In this document: in pieces, positions 8,354-16,844 of the stretch
How positions within the stretch are numbered: position 1 is the stretch's first letter
Layout of the letters: each line of letters opens with the position of its first letter
From: Ferrimicrobium sp.
GTDB lineage: Bacteria; Actinomycetota; Acidimicrobiia; Acidimicrobiales; Acidimicrobiaceae
Assembly (NCBI GenBank): GCA_022690815.1
Contig: JALCZJ010000001.1
Span: 1 to 64,000, forward strand
Reading direction: 5' to 3'
Length of the DNA stretch: 64,000 nucleotides
Notes under the pieces: generated by a model
Seen by the model: only the letters and a program-made list of their open reading frames with translations
What the model was told of the DNA's origin: nothing
Databases searched by the model: none
Translations under genes and position numbers: made by a program

Positions 8354-9265
8354 TCACGTCAATACAAGGATGGCGACGCCGATGCAGACGACGAGTGCAG
8401 CAACGGCCCGTCGTCTGCCAAGCCCCTCTTTGAGTAGATAGCCACCCATCAGTGCTGCGAAGATCACGCTGGTTTCACGCAGAGCAGAGACGACTCCCAG
8501 CGGTGCTCGTTGTTGAGCCCACAGGACCGCCGCATAGGCGAGATAGGAAAGGAGCCCCGCGACAATGCCGAGTGGGAGCTTTGTGGTGATGATTGGTCGT
8601 TGCTGGCGAAGGCGCATCCAAGAGATGCCGAGACCAAGGGTGCCTCCCTCAAGGAGAAACAACAGCCCGGCGTAGGCAAAGGGGGAGTCAGAATGTCGCA
8701 CGCCGAGACCGTCGATCAGACTGTAGGCGCCAATGGCGACGCCCGTCGCGATCGAGAGCCACAGTGCCTTGCTCGCGCGAAACTGCGCGATCGAAGCGAG
8801 CGCCCCTGCGATGATGATGATGCCAACAATTTCACCAGCGCTAAGGTGCTCGCCTGCGAACAGGAAGGCTCCGAGCGTCACCAGGATCGGAGCCAGGCCG
8901 CGCGCGAGTGGGTAGACCTGGGATAGGTCGCCAAATCGATAGGAGTTCAACAGGAAGACGTTGTAGGCGATGTGGATCGCAAAAGAGACCAACAGGAACG
9001 GGAGAGCTGCGCTGTTAGGGAGGCCGACGACCGCGAGGAACGCCACGCCAACGACCGCAACCGTCAGGTTGATCCACGCAAAGGCTAGGCTTGCGTTGTC
9101 GATGTACTTCGCGAGTGCATTCCAGCTGGCGTGGGCGAAGGAAGCCATGAGTACGATGGCCAATACGTCAATCGTTATCGTGACGAGCCTCCTTATCGGC
9201 TCCTTGGCGGTGTCGACCGTTTGTTGTAGGTAAACAGAAGGTAAACGTAAGTCTAACATAGACAC
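8354..9265 (-). CDS. EamA/DMT-superfamily permease
   Basis: About 303 residues with ten hydrophobic segments arranged as two EamA repeats, the usual layout of drug/metabolite transporters (LVTLGAFLFAGEHLSAGEI ends repeat 1; VSALRETSVIFAALMGGYLL is in repeat 2). The substrate is unknown. The annotated start (GTG 9265) adds a hydrophilic leader before the first helix. ATG at 9259 or a TTG near 9163 (LAIVLMASFAHASWN) are alternatives, the last giving a more typical N-terminus. It is divergently transcribed from the dioxygenase gene, sharing a short promoter region. Confidence 0.85.
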   Translation of the reverse strand: MSMLDLRLPSVYLQQTVDTAKEPIRRLVTITIDVLAIVLMASFAHASWNALAKYIDNASLAFAWINLTVAVVGVAFLAVVGLPNSAALPFLLVSFAIHIAYNVFLLNSYRFGDLSQVYPLARGLAPILVTLGAFLFAGEHLSAGEIVGIIIIAGALASIAQFRASKALWLSIATGVAIGAYSLIDGLGVRHSDSPFAYAGLLFLLEGGTLGLGISWMRLRQQRPIITTKLPLGIVAGLLSYLAYAAVLWAQQRAPLGVVSALRETSVIFAALMGGYLLKEGLGRRRAVAALVVCIGVAILVLT

Positions 9266-9327
9266 CAGCCAGCGTTAGGGCGATCGCAGTGTTTCCTTGC
9301 GAACGACCAAGTATGTGCATCTGCAAC

Positions 9328-9333
9328 TATACT
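9328..9333 (+). promoter_or_regulatory. -10 element placing the dioxygenase gene on a leaderless transcript
   Basis: TATACT at 9328-9333 matches the sigma-70-type -10 consensus well and ends only six bases before the ATG at 9340. Transcription would then start at or next to the A of the start codon. No Shine-Dalgarno sequence is visible. Leaderless messages are common in actinobacteria. Confidence 0.5.
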
Positions 9334-9339
9334 GATTGC

Positions 9340-10128
9340 ATGTCAACCAGCATGCCAGCTCTCTACCTCAGCCACGGTGCCCCACCGCTGCTCGACGATT
9401 CGCTATGGGTTGCCGAGCTCAAGGCGTGGCGCGAGCGGTTGCCAGTCCCTGAGGCGATCTTGATTATCTCTGCACACTGGGAGTCGAGGCCAATCAGCCT
9501 CAGCTCCTCGGGGAAGGCGCCGCTGGTCTACGACTTCTGGGGCTTTGAGGACCGTTTTTACGAACTCCAGTATCCGGCTTCGGGGTCTGCGACCCTAGCG
9601 GGTGCGGTTGATCGGCTGCTCCACCAGGCCAAGCTCTCGGTCGATCACGACGAAGGGCGTGGCCTCGATCACGGCGCCTGGGTGCCGCTCATGGTCATGT
9701 ATCCGGAGGCGACGATACCGGTCATGCAGCTATCGCTGCCGACCCTTGATCCCAGGGAACTTTTCCAACTGGGGGCGATGCTCGCTCCATTGCGTGACGA
9801 AGGCGTGATGATTATTGGCAGTGGATTCTTTACCCACAACCTCCGAGCCCTTCGTTGGGAGCTGGGGTCCAGCACCGAGCCACCTTCCTGGTCGCGAGAG
9901 TTCGATGAGTGGGGCGCCGAGGCGTTGGCCGCGGGCGAGATTGACACCTTGCTGGATTTTGCACGTTTGGCGCCTGCCCCAACACTTGCCCATCCCCGTA
10001 CCGAACACTTCGCGCCGCTGTTTGTGACCCTCGGTGCTGGTGGCACAGACCAGATCATTAGCGAGATCGAGGGGTTCTGGTATGGTCTGGCAAAGCGATC
10101 GCTTTCTGTCGGGGTCCAAACAGATTGA
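9340..10128 (+). CDS. Class III extradiol ring-cleavage dioxygenase (4,5-DOPA dioxygenase / YgiD type)
   Basis: A 262-residue LigB-superfamily enzyme. The family hallmarks are present: YLSHGAPP near the N-terminus with a metal-binding histidine, IISAHWES, GLDHGAWVPL, and GSGFFTHNLRAL near the middle. These supply the two metal-binding histidines and the catalytic histidine of this Zn/Fe enzyme group. Relatives cleave catechol-type rings; the physiological substrate in bacteria is usually unknown. I prefer ATG at 9340 to the longer frame from 9289 because the -10 element TATACT lies directly upstream. Confidence 0.85.
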   Translation: MSTSMPALYLSHGAPPLLDDSLWVAELKAWRERLPVPEAILIISAHWESRPISLSSSGKAPLVYDFWGFEDRFYELQYPASGSATLAGAVDRLLHQAKLSVDHDEGRGLDHGAWVPLMVMYPEATIPVMQLSLPTLDPRELFQLGAMLAPLRDEGVMIIGSGFFTHNLRALRWELGSSTEPPSWSREFDEWGAEALAAGEIDTLLDFARLAPAPTLAHPRTEHFAPLFVTLGAGGTDQIISEIEGFWYGLAKRSLSVGVQTD

Positions 10129-10160
10129 GGCCCAGACGGGAATAAAAATGATTCCCTAAG

Positions 10161-10183
10161 TAGTTGCAGGATGCAAGCAACTA
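10161..10183. repeat. Inverted repeat downstream of the dioxygenase gene, sharing a motif with its promoter
   Basis: TAGTTGC (10161-10167) and GCAACTA (10177-10183) form an inverted repeat with a 9-base spacer. The same 8-mer TGCAACTA also occurs at 9322-9329, overlapping the dioxygenase -10 element. A shared operator for one regulator is possible, acting on both the dioxygenase and the downstream exporter gene. A simple hairpin terminator without a T-run is the alternative. Confidence 0.35.
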
Positions 10184-10420
10184 ACAACTAAGCTGTGGTT
10201 GCAAAACGGAGAGCGCTCAGGCTGTTAGGGGGTCTGGGGTTCGCCGGTGATCGTTCCAGCGGAGGTTTCCGGTGGTCGATGTGGTTCGTTTGGTGGGTTT
10301 TTCTCCGATAACGAGTGCATCTGGTCGGTGGTTGTGACGTAGACATTAAGAGTGTTAGTGAGTGGCGATAGCTTTTCGACAATAACACGTGGTTGATGAC
10401 GACAAAAAAAGGAGTACATT

Positions 10421-12283
10421 ATGGCGACAGCAGTGGAGGGGAAACCCTCGTTTCGGCAGCGAAGCGCTGCGATGAGAGATCACCCACGGTATAAGTGGCT
10501 CGTTCTCTCCAATACCACCCTCGGGGTGCTGATGGTGATGATCGACTCGTCGATCGCGCTGATCTCGCTTCCTGAAATTTTTAATGGTATCCATCTCAAC
10601 CCGTTGGCACCTGGGAACACCTCCTATTTCCTCTGGGTGCTGATGGGATACCTCGTGGTGACCGCCGTGATGGTGGTCAACTTCGGTCGGCTCGGTGACA
10701 TGTTTGGCCGCTCTCGCATGTACAACATGGGTTTTGCCATCTTCACCTTCTTCTCGATCATGCTCTCGATCACCTGGATGCATGGAAGTGCCGGTGCGCT
10801 TTGGTTGATCGCAATGCGTATTTTCCAGGGCCTCGGCGGTGCCTTGCTGTTTGCGAACTCAGCAGCCCTCTTGACCGACGTGTTCCCGGCGAACCAACGC
10901 GGTTTGGCACTGGGGATCAACAACGTGACGGCGATCGCTGGCTCGTTCATCGGTCTGATTCTCGGTGGGGTCTTGGCTCCGATCTCGTGGCGATTGATCT
11001 TCCTCGTTTCGGTGCCTGTTGGTATCGCTGGGACCATCTGGGCGTATATGGTGCTCCATGACACTGGTATCAGGATCAAGGCCAAGATTGACTGGCTTGG
11101 TAACTTCCTGTTTGCCGCTGGGCTCATCTCGGTCCTCGTTGGCATCACTTACGGCATTCAGCCCTACGGCAACCAGACGATGGGTTGGACCAACCCGGGT
11201 GTCATCGCTGCGATTGTCGGTGGTTTCGCGACTCTTGGTGTCTTTATCTGGTTGGAGTTGCGACTCGATGAACCGATGATCAACGTCAGGCTCTTTAAGA
11301 TTCGTGCCTTCACCGCAGGTAACCTCGCCAGCCTCCTTGCTGCGCTGGGTCGAGGTGGAATGATGTTTATCCTGATCATCTGGTTGCAGGGTATCTGGTT
11401 GCCACGCCATGGATTTAGCTACTCTCAAACCCCGTTGTGGGCCGGTATCTATCTTGTCCCGTTGACGATTGGCTTCCTGGTGGCTGGTCCGGTGTCTGGA
11501 TTTCTATCCGACCGGTTTGGTGCCCGTCCGTTCGCGACTGGTGGCATGATCATCGCAGCTGGCTCCTTCATTGGCCTCATCTTCTTACCGGTTAACTTCT
11601 CGTACTTCGATTTCGCTGCACTGTTGGCCATCAACGGGCTCGCGATGGGGTTGTTTGCCTCACCGAACCGCGCTGGGATCATGAACAGTCTGCCGGCGAA
11701 CCAGCGGGGTGTCGGTTCAGGCATGAGCGCCACCTTCATGAACTCCGCGATGGTGCTATCGATTGGTGTGTTCTTTAGCCTTATGATCTTTGGGCTGCGA
11801 TCTCATCTTTCGAGCGCGTTACTCTCGGGTTTGACAAAGCAACATGTACCGGTGGCGTTGGCCAAACAGGTGGCCTCTCTGCCCCCAGTGAGCACGTTGT
11901 TCGCAGCGTTCCTTGGGTACAATCCAATGTCGAAGCTTTTGGGTTCCAAGGTGTTGAACACGCTCCCAGCGGCGAACGCCCATTACCTGATCGGGCGATC
12001 GTTTTTCCCTAGCCTGATCTCCCCGGCGTTTGGTCACGGGCTCGCGGAGGCCTTCACCTTTGCGGCGATTGCCTGCCTCATCGCTGCGGTCGCCTCGTGG
12101 CTGCGTGGTGGTAAGTACAACGCAACCGATGCCGAAAACGCTATGGAGCATCTCCATGCCGAGCATGCCGCTAAGCATGCAGCATCCCACGAGCGCGGTG
12201 TCGAGGACAAGGTTGTCGAGCCGGTCGCCGGTGCTGATGAGTCTGTCGCTCCAGCGGAGTTCGATTCGACACTCTCTGACTGA
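10421..12283 (+). CDS. Major facilitator drug exporter, 14-TM DHA2 (EmrB/QacA) family
   Basis: A 620-residue membrane protein with about fourteen hydrophobic segments. The DHA2 signatures are visible: DSSIALISLPEIF in TM1, GRLGDMFGRSRMYNMGF in the loop 2-3 motif A, and a motif-C-like GSFIGLILGGVLA in TM5. It would use proton-motive force to expel drugs or toxic organics. There is a 60-residue hydrophilic tail rich in His, Ala and Glu after the last helix, which is longer than usual. The ATG start follows AAAAAAAGGAG. A strong terminator follows, so the gene is transcribed alone or from the 10.1-10.4 kb intergenic region. Confidence 0.88.
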   Translation: MATAVEGKPSFRQRSAAMRDHPRYKWLVLSNTTLGVLMVMIDSSIALISLPEIFNGIHLNPLAPGNTSYFLWVLMGYLVVTAVMVVNFGRLGDMFGRSRMYNMGFAIFTFFSIMLSITWMHGSAGALWLIAMRIFQGLGGALLFANSAALLTDVFPANQRGLALGINNVTAIAGSFIGLILGGVLAPISWRLIFLVSVPVGIAGTIWAYMVLHDTGIRIKAKIDWLGNFLFAAGLISVLVGITYGIQPYGNQTMGWTNPGVIAAIVGGFATLGVFIWLELRLDEPMINVRLFKIRAFTAGNLASLLAALGRGGMMFILIIWLQGIWLPRHGFSYSQTPLWAGIYLVPLTIGFLVAGPVSGFLSDRFGARPFATGGMIIAAGSFIGLIFLPVNFSYFDFAALLAINGLAMGLFASPNRAGIMNSLPANQRGVGSGMSATFMNSAMVLSIGVFFSLMIFGLRSHLSSALLSGLTKQHVPVALAKQVASLPPVSTLFAAFLGYNPMSKLLGSKVLNTLPAANAHYLIGRSFFPSLISPAFGHGLAEAFTFAAIACLIAAVASWLRGGKYNATDAENAMEHLHAEHAAKHAASHERGVEDKVVEPVAGADESVAPAEFDSTLSD

Positions 12284-12300
12284 CGCGTTGATCACGATAG

Positions 12301-12338
12301 GAAGAAGGGCCCCGAGCCGGGGTCCTTCTTCTATTTTT
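12301..12338 (+). terminator. Rho-independent terminator after the DHA2 exporter
   Basis: A 14-bp stem GAAGAAGGGCCCCG / CGGGGTCCTTCTTC (one G-U pair) with the tight loop AGC is followed by TATTTTTG. It begins about 17 bases after the exporter stop codon. This is the clearest intrinsic terminator in the window. Confidence 0.9.
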
Positions 12339-13146
12339 GCCGGCTTGCGACCAACGAGCATTGTGGTCGTCGGCTTTCACGATACCTGCGCATCGTTGGT
12401 GTTGACCCGCACCGTCTGGGCTGTGCCGCTGTCCGCGTCAGGCGAGATGGTCGTGACGAAGAAGTCACTGGCCCTCGCCGTGGCCAACCGGATTGGTGCA
12501 CATGTACCTTTCGCTCTGTACCGCCCTGATCGTTGGCTACAACCTGCACGCTCACGCACACCGACACGAGACGGTGGTGCCCACGGGTTGGATGCGGATA
12601 AGGCATGGCTCTAAGGAGTCGAGAACCTGTATGGGACTCAGTAACAGCCATATCCTTTTTCGGCGCTTCCTGCCCCTCGCCTTTGGGAACATAGCACGCG
12701 AGCTCACGTGTCTTGGTCGGAACTGCTGTCAATGAGCTTGGCGTTGACCCTGGTGGCCTGCGGCGATGGGAACAAGAGGGTAAGGCCGACCTGTCTACGA
12801 CAACGCCCGGTTGAGATCGTAGCTACGATGTTGCAAAGTGAGGGCACCTAACTGCCAACAGAGCCGTGTCAACTGAGGTGACTATTGCCTAGGTTAAAGT
12901 ATCGAGCGAAGTACCACACGATTGGGCCGTTGCGTCGTGATGGTGGCGAGCGAGCCGGGTCAGATAATCTATCGAACGTCGTCAACCACGTTGTGGCCAC
13001 TGGTGCCATTCCAGCGTTCGCCGTCCTTGCGGAGTTCGATGCAACACGTATCGAGAGACATCTCTTGAGGGCGACCTCAAACGACCACCTGAGCACTATG
13101 TTCTGTGATCGACCGTCGTCGATCAGCAGCGATGTTGTCGGCTGCC
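12339..13146. other. About 800-bp intergenic region with no confident gene
   Basis: Several short open frames are present but none has a good start, ribosome site or recognisable family. One frame around 12380-12440 reads IVGVDPHRLGCAAV, faintly like the start of an IS110-type transposase; it is far too short and degenerate to call. The stretch looks like decayed DNA plus the upstream control region of the ABC exporter operon. Confidence 0.45.
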
Positions 13147-13160
13147 ATGACAATTGTCAT
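13147..13160. promoter_or_regulatory. Perfect 14-bp palindrome upstream of the ABC exporter operon (probable operator)
   Basis: ATGACAATTGTCAT is a perfect 14-bp palindrome, 59 bases upstream of the ABC ATPase start at 13220. Such TGACA-(N2)-TGTCA sites are typical of dimeric repressor or response-regulator targets. The operon encodes its own response regulator, which is the obvious candidate binder. No strong -35/-10 pair could be fixed around it. Confidence 0.5.
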
Positions 13161-13219
13161 TGAATGTTCATGCATATTCGCACCGTGTACGAAACCTACT
13201 GTCGACTAACGTAAGTGGA

Positions 13220-14125
13220 ATGATCACAACACAGCAGTCACCGTCCATCTCCCTTCAAGGGGTCGTCAAGGGTTATGGCACTATCCAGGCTGTGAAGGGA
13301 GTCGACCTGGTCATTGAACCGGGTGAGACGATCGCCTTACTCGGCCCAAACGGCGCTGGCAAGACGACCACGCTTGACGTGGCACTGGGCCTGGTTCGAC
13401 CGGACGCAGGCTCGGTGGAGCTCTTTGGGGTACCTCCAGCAAAGGCGATCGCGAAGGGTTTGGTCGGTGGAATGCTTCAGACCGGTGTCCCGCTCGATTA
13501 TCTCCGGGTCCGCGAGTTGGTCGAGGTCATGGCATCGCTCTATCCCAAGCCACGACCGGTGGACGATGTCTTGGAGTTGACCGGATGCGACGCCTTCCAA
13601 AACCAGATGACAACCGGACTTTCAGGCGGTCAGGCCCAGCGCGTTCGCTTTGCTGCTGCACTTGTGGGCAATCCGGAACTCTTGGTCCTCGATGAACCAA
13701 CGGCTGCCATTGATGTTGAGGGTCGGAGGGAGTTTTGGCGGGCGATGCGCGCAGTCGTCGAGGAGCACAAGACGGTTGTATTCGCAACGCATTACCTGGA
13801 AGAGGCTGACAGCTACGCCGATCGAGTGGTCCTCATGGCCAATGGGGCGATCGTCGCTGATGGAACCCCGAGCCAAATCAAATCCAAGGTGGGCACGAAG
13901 ACGATTCGAGCAACACTTCCGGACGGTGATCTCGCTGAGTTGCTAGGGCTTGTAGGTGTGTTGGGGGCTGAACGGCATGGGCCGACCATCGTTCTTAGCT
14001 GTTCAGACTCGGATCGTGCCCTTTACCAGCTGCTCAACCGTTTCCCTGGGCTCACAGATATCGAGGTCACGGGGAGCAGTCTTGAGGAGGCGTTTGTGGA
14101 GCTGACGAGCGAGGAGGGTGTCTGA
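13220..14125 (+). CDS. ABC exporter ATP-binding protein (DrrA/CcmA-like)
   Basis: A 301-residue ATPase with Walker A GPNGAGKTTTL, signature LSGGQAQRVRFAAAL, Walker B LLVLDEPTAAID and switch histidine FATHYLEEAD. The roughly 80-residue C-terminal extension is typical of exporter ATPases of the drug/natamycin group. It pairs with the ABC-2 permease encoded next. The frame could begin at 13154, but ATG at 13220 has AAGTGGA just upstream and gives the normal N-terminus. The stop codon overlaps the permease ATG by one base (TGATG). Substrate unknown. Confidence 0.87.
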   Translation: MITTQQSPSISLQGVVKGYGTIQAVKGVDLVIEPGETIALLGPNGAGKTTTLDVALGLVRPDAGSVELFGVPPAKAIAKGLVGGMLQTGVPLDYLRVRELVEVMASLYPKPRPVDDVLELTGCDAFQNQMTTGLSGGQAQRVRFAAALVGNPELLVLDEPTAAIDVEGRREFWRAMRAVVEEHKTVVFATHYLEEADSYADRVVLMANGAIVADGTPSQIKSKVGTKTIRATLPDGDLAELLGLVGVLGAERHGPTIVLSCSDSDRALYQLLNRFPGLTDIEVTGSSLEEAFVELTSEEGV

Positions 14126-14850
14126 TGGGTGGTCGCTATATTCGGGCGGAGTTGCAGCGTACGCTGCGTAACCGCCGGTTCGTGATTTTCTCCTTTATCT
14201 TTCCGTTGATTCTCTACATTGCCTTCACCTCACCAGATCGTCATGACAAAATCGGTGGTGTTCCTTTCCCGCTCTATTACATGATTGCGATGGCGAGCTT
14301 TGGTGCATTGATCGCTGCTGTCTCGATTGGACCACGGATCTCAGCGGAGCGACAACGGGGCTGGACGCGTCAGATGCGACTTACCCCCATGCCGACCTGG
14401 TACTATTTCGTAGCCAAAATCTTGGCTGGCTATATGATTGCATGTCTGACCTTGGTGGTGCTTTACCTGACGGGTTTGGCTTATGGTGTCGAACTCTCTG
14501 GGTCGCACTGGATTATCATGACCGGACTCTTTCTCGTCGGGTTGTTTCCTTTCACGCTCATCGGTGTGATGATTGGTCACCTCTTGAAGCCTGACACTCT
14601 AGGCCCGGTCACCGGTGGACTTGCCACCGTGTTTATCTTGATCGGCGGAGGTTTTGGGAATCTTGGGGGTACTGGATTTGTCCACAAACTCTTTGAGCTC
14701 GTGCCCTCGTACTGGTTGATCCGAGCCGGCGCCGTCTCCTTGGGCGGCTCGCCTTGGACTCTCGAGGGATGGGTCGTTGTTGTGGTGTGGTCACTCGCCT
14801 TTGCCATGTTGGCGAGGGTGATCTATCGCCGTGATACGGCGCGGCTGTGA
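14125..14850 (+). CDS. ABC-2 type exporter permease
   Basis: A 241-residue protein with six hydrophobic segments and the ABC-2 layout: an amphipathic start (ELQRTLRNRRFVIFSFIFP), a cytosolic ERQRGWTRQMRLTPMP segment between helices 2 and 3 that contacts the ATPase, and a late GGFGNLGGTGFVHKL loop. It forms the transmembrane half of the exporter. It is coupled to the ATPase gene by a TGATG overlap and to the histidine kinase by a GTGA overlap. Confidence 0.87.
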   Translation: MGGRYIRAELQRTLRNRRFVIFSFIFPLILYIAFTSPDRHDKIGGVPFPLYYMIAMASFGALIAAVSIGPRISAERQRGWTRQMRLTPMPTWYYFVAKILAGYMIACLTLVVLYLTGLAYGVELSGSHWIIMTGLFLVGLFPFTLIGVMIGHLLKPDTLGPVTGGLATVFILIGGGFGNLGGTGFVHKLFELVPSYWLIRAGAVSLGGSPWTLEGWVVVVVWSLAFAMLARVIYRRDTARL

Positions 14851-16100
14851 AGTCATTGATGCGTCGATCCACGGAGGTTACTCGAGATGCGAAGGTGTCC
14901 TGGGTGGGTAGCCATGTGGCCGACCCGGCCATTGCGACCCTTAGTGAAGGCGATGCCGATCGTAGCGCAGCTGCCAATCGTGCTGGTGAAACCGACTCCC
15001 GATCTGATCCATTGCGGCGTTCGTTCTTTACCAGTCGATGGTGGCGCCGGGTGCTTTTGCCACTGCTGATGGTGATCTATGCCTATGAGGTGCTGCCGGG
15101 TCCGAAGGATCACGTTCGTGGAGGGCGGTTCCTGGTCGCGGTGGCGATTCTGGTTGTCTTTTGTCTGCTCTATTTGGTGGCGATGTTCCAAGTGGGCGGT
15201 GGTCGCCGATCGGTCGTGTGGGTCATCGAAGCGGTGATGGTTGCCTGCAGTGTCGCAGAGCTGACTCTCATTGGTGGGAATGCCATGTTCATGTGGATGT
15301 TGCTCGTGGCGCCGCTGATCATCAGGTACAAACTACGTTCTGGTCCCATCATTGCCGGCATTGTGCTGCTGTCGTATCTTTTGCCCTTCGTAGAGCCGAG
15401 CTGGAGGATGGCTGGAGACCTGTCGATACCCGTCCAGATCCTTGCTGTGAGCTTGTTGGTGCTCACGTTTGGGCAACTGGTGTGTGTGATCGACGCATTG
15501 GAGAGGGCACAGGAGGCGCTCGAACGAATGAGTCGAGCGAGTGAACGCCTCCAGATCGCACGAGATCTGCACGATGTGCTCGGTCATACGTTGGTCTCGA
15601 TCGCCATCAAGGCCGAGTTAGCTGGGAAACTTATTGATCGAGATGTTGATCGTGCGCAGGTGGAGATCGGGCAAGTTGAAGCGTTGGCGCGTCAGTCGCT
15701 GGCCGATGTACGGGCGACCGTGGCAGGGTACCGGGGTCGCTCGCTCGAGACCGAACTGGTGACAGCGAGCGAACTCTTGGCTGCGGCGGGGGTTGAGGTG
15801 GTGATCGATGTGGTCAGCGAACCGACATCACCAGGAACTCGCGAGCTATTTGCCTGGGTGATTCGTGAGTCGGTGACCAATGTCGTCAGGCATGCCAGGG
15901 CGACAACGTGCACGATAGTGATCGCGAGATCGTCACTGTGTGTTCGCGACGATGGTCTTGGCATATCGACGCCATATGGAGACGGCCTTAGGGGCCTACA
16001 AGAGCGTGTCTGGCGTACTGGGGGTCGGTTTGAGGCCGGGCCTATCGAGCCCCGCGGTTGGCAGGTGAAGCTCTCATCGGCCGAGACTGGGTTGCCGTGA
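14847..16100 (+). CDS. Sensor histidine kinase of the DesK / HisKA_3 family
   Basis: A 417-residue membrane kinase. Residues 1-65 are hydrophilic and unusual for this family. Five or six membrane helices follow, from about residue 70 to 210. The dimerisation/phosphorylation box IARDLHDVLGHTLVSIAIKA carries the phosphorylated histidine near residue 243. The ATPase domain has an N-box (RESVTNVVRHA) and a G1-like DDGLGI. It probably senses membrane state or the exported compound and phosphorylates the regulator encoded next. The start is GTG at 14847 in a GTGA overlap; ATG at 14859 is possible. Confidence 0.87.
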   Translation: MKSLMRRSTEVTRDAKVSWVGSHVADPAIATLSEGDADRSAAANRAGETDSRSDPLRRSFFTSRWWRRVLLPLLMVIYAYEVLPGPKDHVRGGRFLVAVAILVVFCLLYLVAMFQVGGGRRSVVWVIEAVMVACSVAELTLIGGNAMFMWMLLVAPLIIRYKLRSGPIIAGIVLLSYLLPFVEPSWRMAGDLSIPVQILAVSLLVLTFGQLVCVIDALERAQEALERMSRASERLQIARDLHDVLGHTLVSIAIKAELAGKLIDRDVDRAQVEIGQVEALARQSLADVRATVAGYRGRSLETELVTASELLAAAGVEVVIDVVSEPTSPGTRELFAWVIRESVTNVVRHARATTCTIVIARSSLCVRDDGLGISTPYGDGLRGLQERVWRTGGRFEAGPIEPRGWQVKLSSAETGLP

Positions 16101-16702
16101 TTCGGATCCTTCTTGCGGAGGATCAAGAATTGGTGTGCACTGCGCTAGCGGCGCTCTTGGATCTTGAGGACGACTTTGTGGTGGTTGCAACCGTCGGTCG
16201 CGGTGACGAGGTCATCCCCGCAGTTGAGGCGCTTCAACCCACGGTGGCACTCGTCGATATCGAGATGCCTGGGTTAGACGGTCTCAGTGTGGCGGCCACA
16301 TTGCGTGATCTGCATCCTGCTTGTAAGGTCATCATACTCACGACTTTTGGCCGACCTGGTTACCTGCGACGTGCGCTGGAGGCAGGGGCTTCAGGTTTTG
16401 TCGTCAAAGATGCGCCAGCAGCGACGCTGGGCACGGCGATCCGCTCGGTCGCCAATGGCGAGGTGGTGGTCGATCCAGCGCTCGCAGGCTTAGCCCTTGC
16501 CGTTGGAACGTCGCCACTGACGCCTCGCGAGACCGAAGTGCTCGCCGCCGCTCGCGGGGGAACTCCAGTTGGAGTGATCGCGGACAGGTTGTATCTGTCC
16601 GAGGGTACGGTGCGTAATTACCTTTCGTCGGCCATCGCAAAGACAGGTGCGCGCAACAGTGCAGGCGCCGTGGACCGAGCTGAGGATCTCGGGTGGATCT
16701 GA
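16097..16702 (+). CDS. NarL/DesR-family response regulator
   Basis: A 201-residue regulator. The receiver domain has the acidic pair in LLAEDQELV, the phosphoacceptor aspartate in ALVDIEMPG (about residue 54) and lysine in GFVVKDAPAA. The C-terminal LuxR-type HTH reads TPRETEVLAAARGG then IADRLYLSEGTVRNYLSSA. It likely controls its own operon, perhaps through the palindrome at 13147-13160. The start is GTG at 16097, overlapping the kinase stop codon as GTGA; an upstream in-frame start at 16058 would give a non-family N-terminus. Confidence 0.88.
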   Translation: MIRILLAEDQELVCTALAALLDLEDDFVVVATVGRGDEVIPAVEALQPTVALVDIEMPGLDGLSVAATLRDLHPACKVIILTTFGRPGYLRRALEAGASGFVVKDAPAATLGTAIRSVANGEVVVDPALAGLALAVGTSPLTPRETEVLAAARGGTPVGVIADRLYLSEGTVRNYLSSAIAKTGARNSAGAVDRAEDLGWI

Positions 16703-16844
16703 CCGATGGTTCGTTATCGGTATTTGCCGACCACCCGGGCCACGTGTCTTGACCCCGACGCTGCTGGCCGCTGGCCAATTCGGTTGTACGCTCGGTATTC
16801 GTAACACGTGTCGCTGACTCAAGTAAGCGGCTGAGCCAGGTCCT

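Noticed and set aside
12377-12450. Frame reading IVGVDPHRLGCAAV, like an IS110-type transposase start
   Set aside because: Only about a dozen residues fit, there is no catalytic acid pattern and no downstream serine-containing domain; too weak to call a mobile element.
12030-12614. 194-residue plus-strand frame across the exporter 3' end and its terminator
   Set aside because: It crosses a strong intrinsic terminator and lies in another frame of a confident gene.
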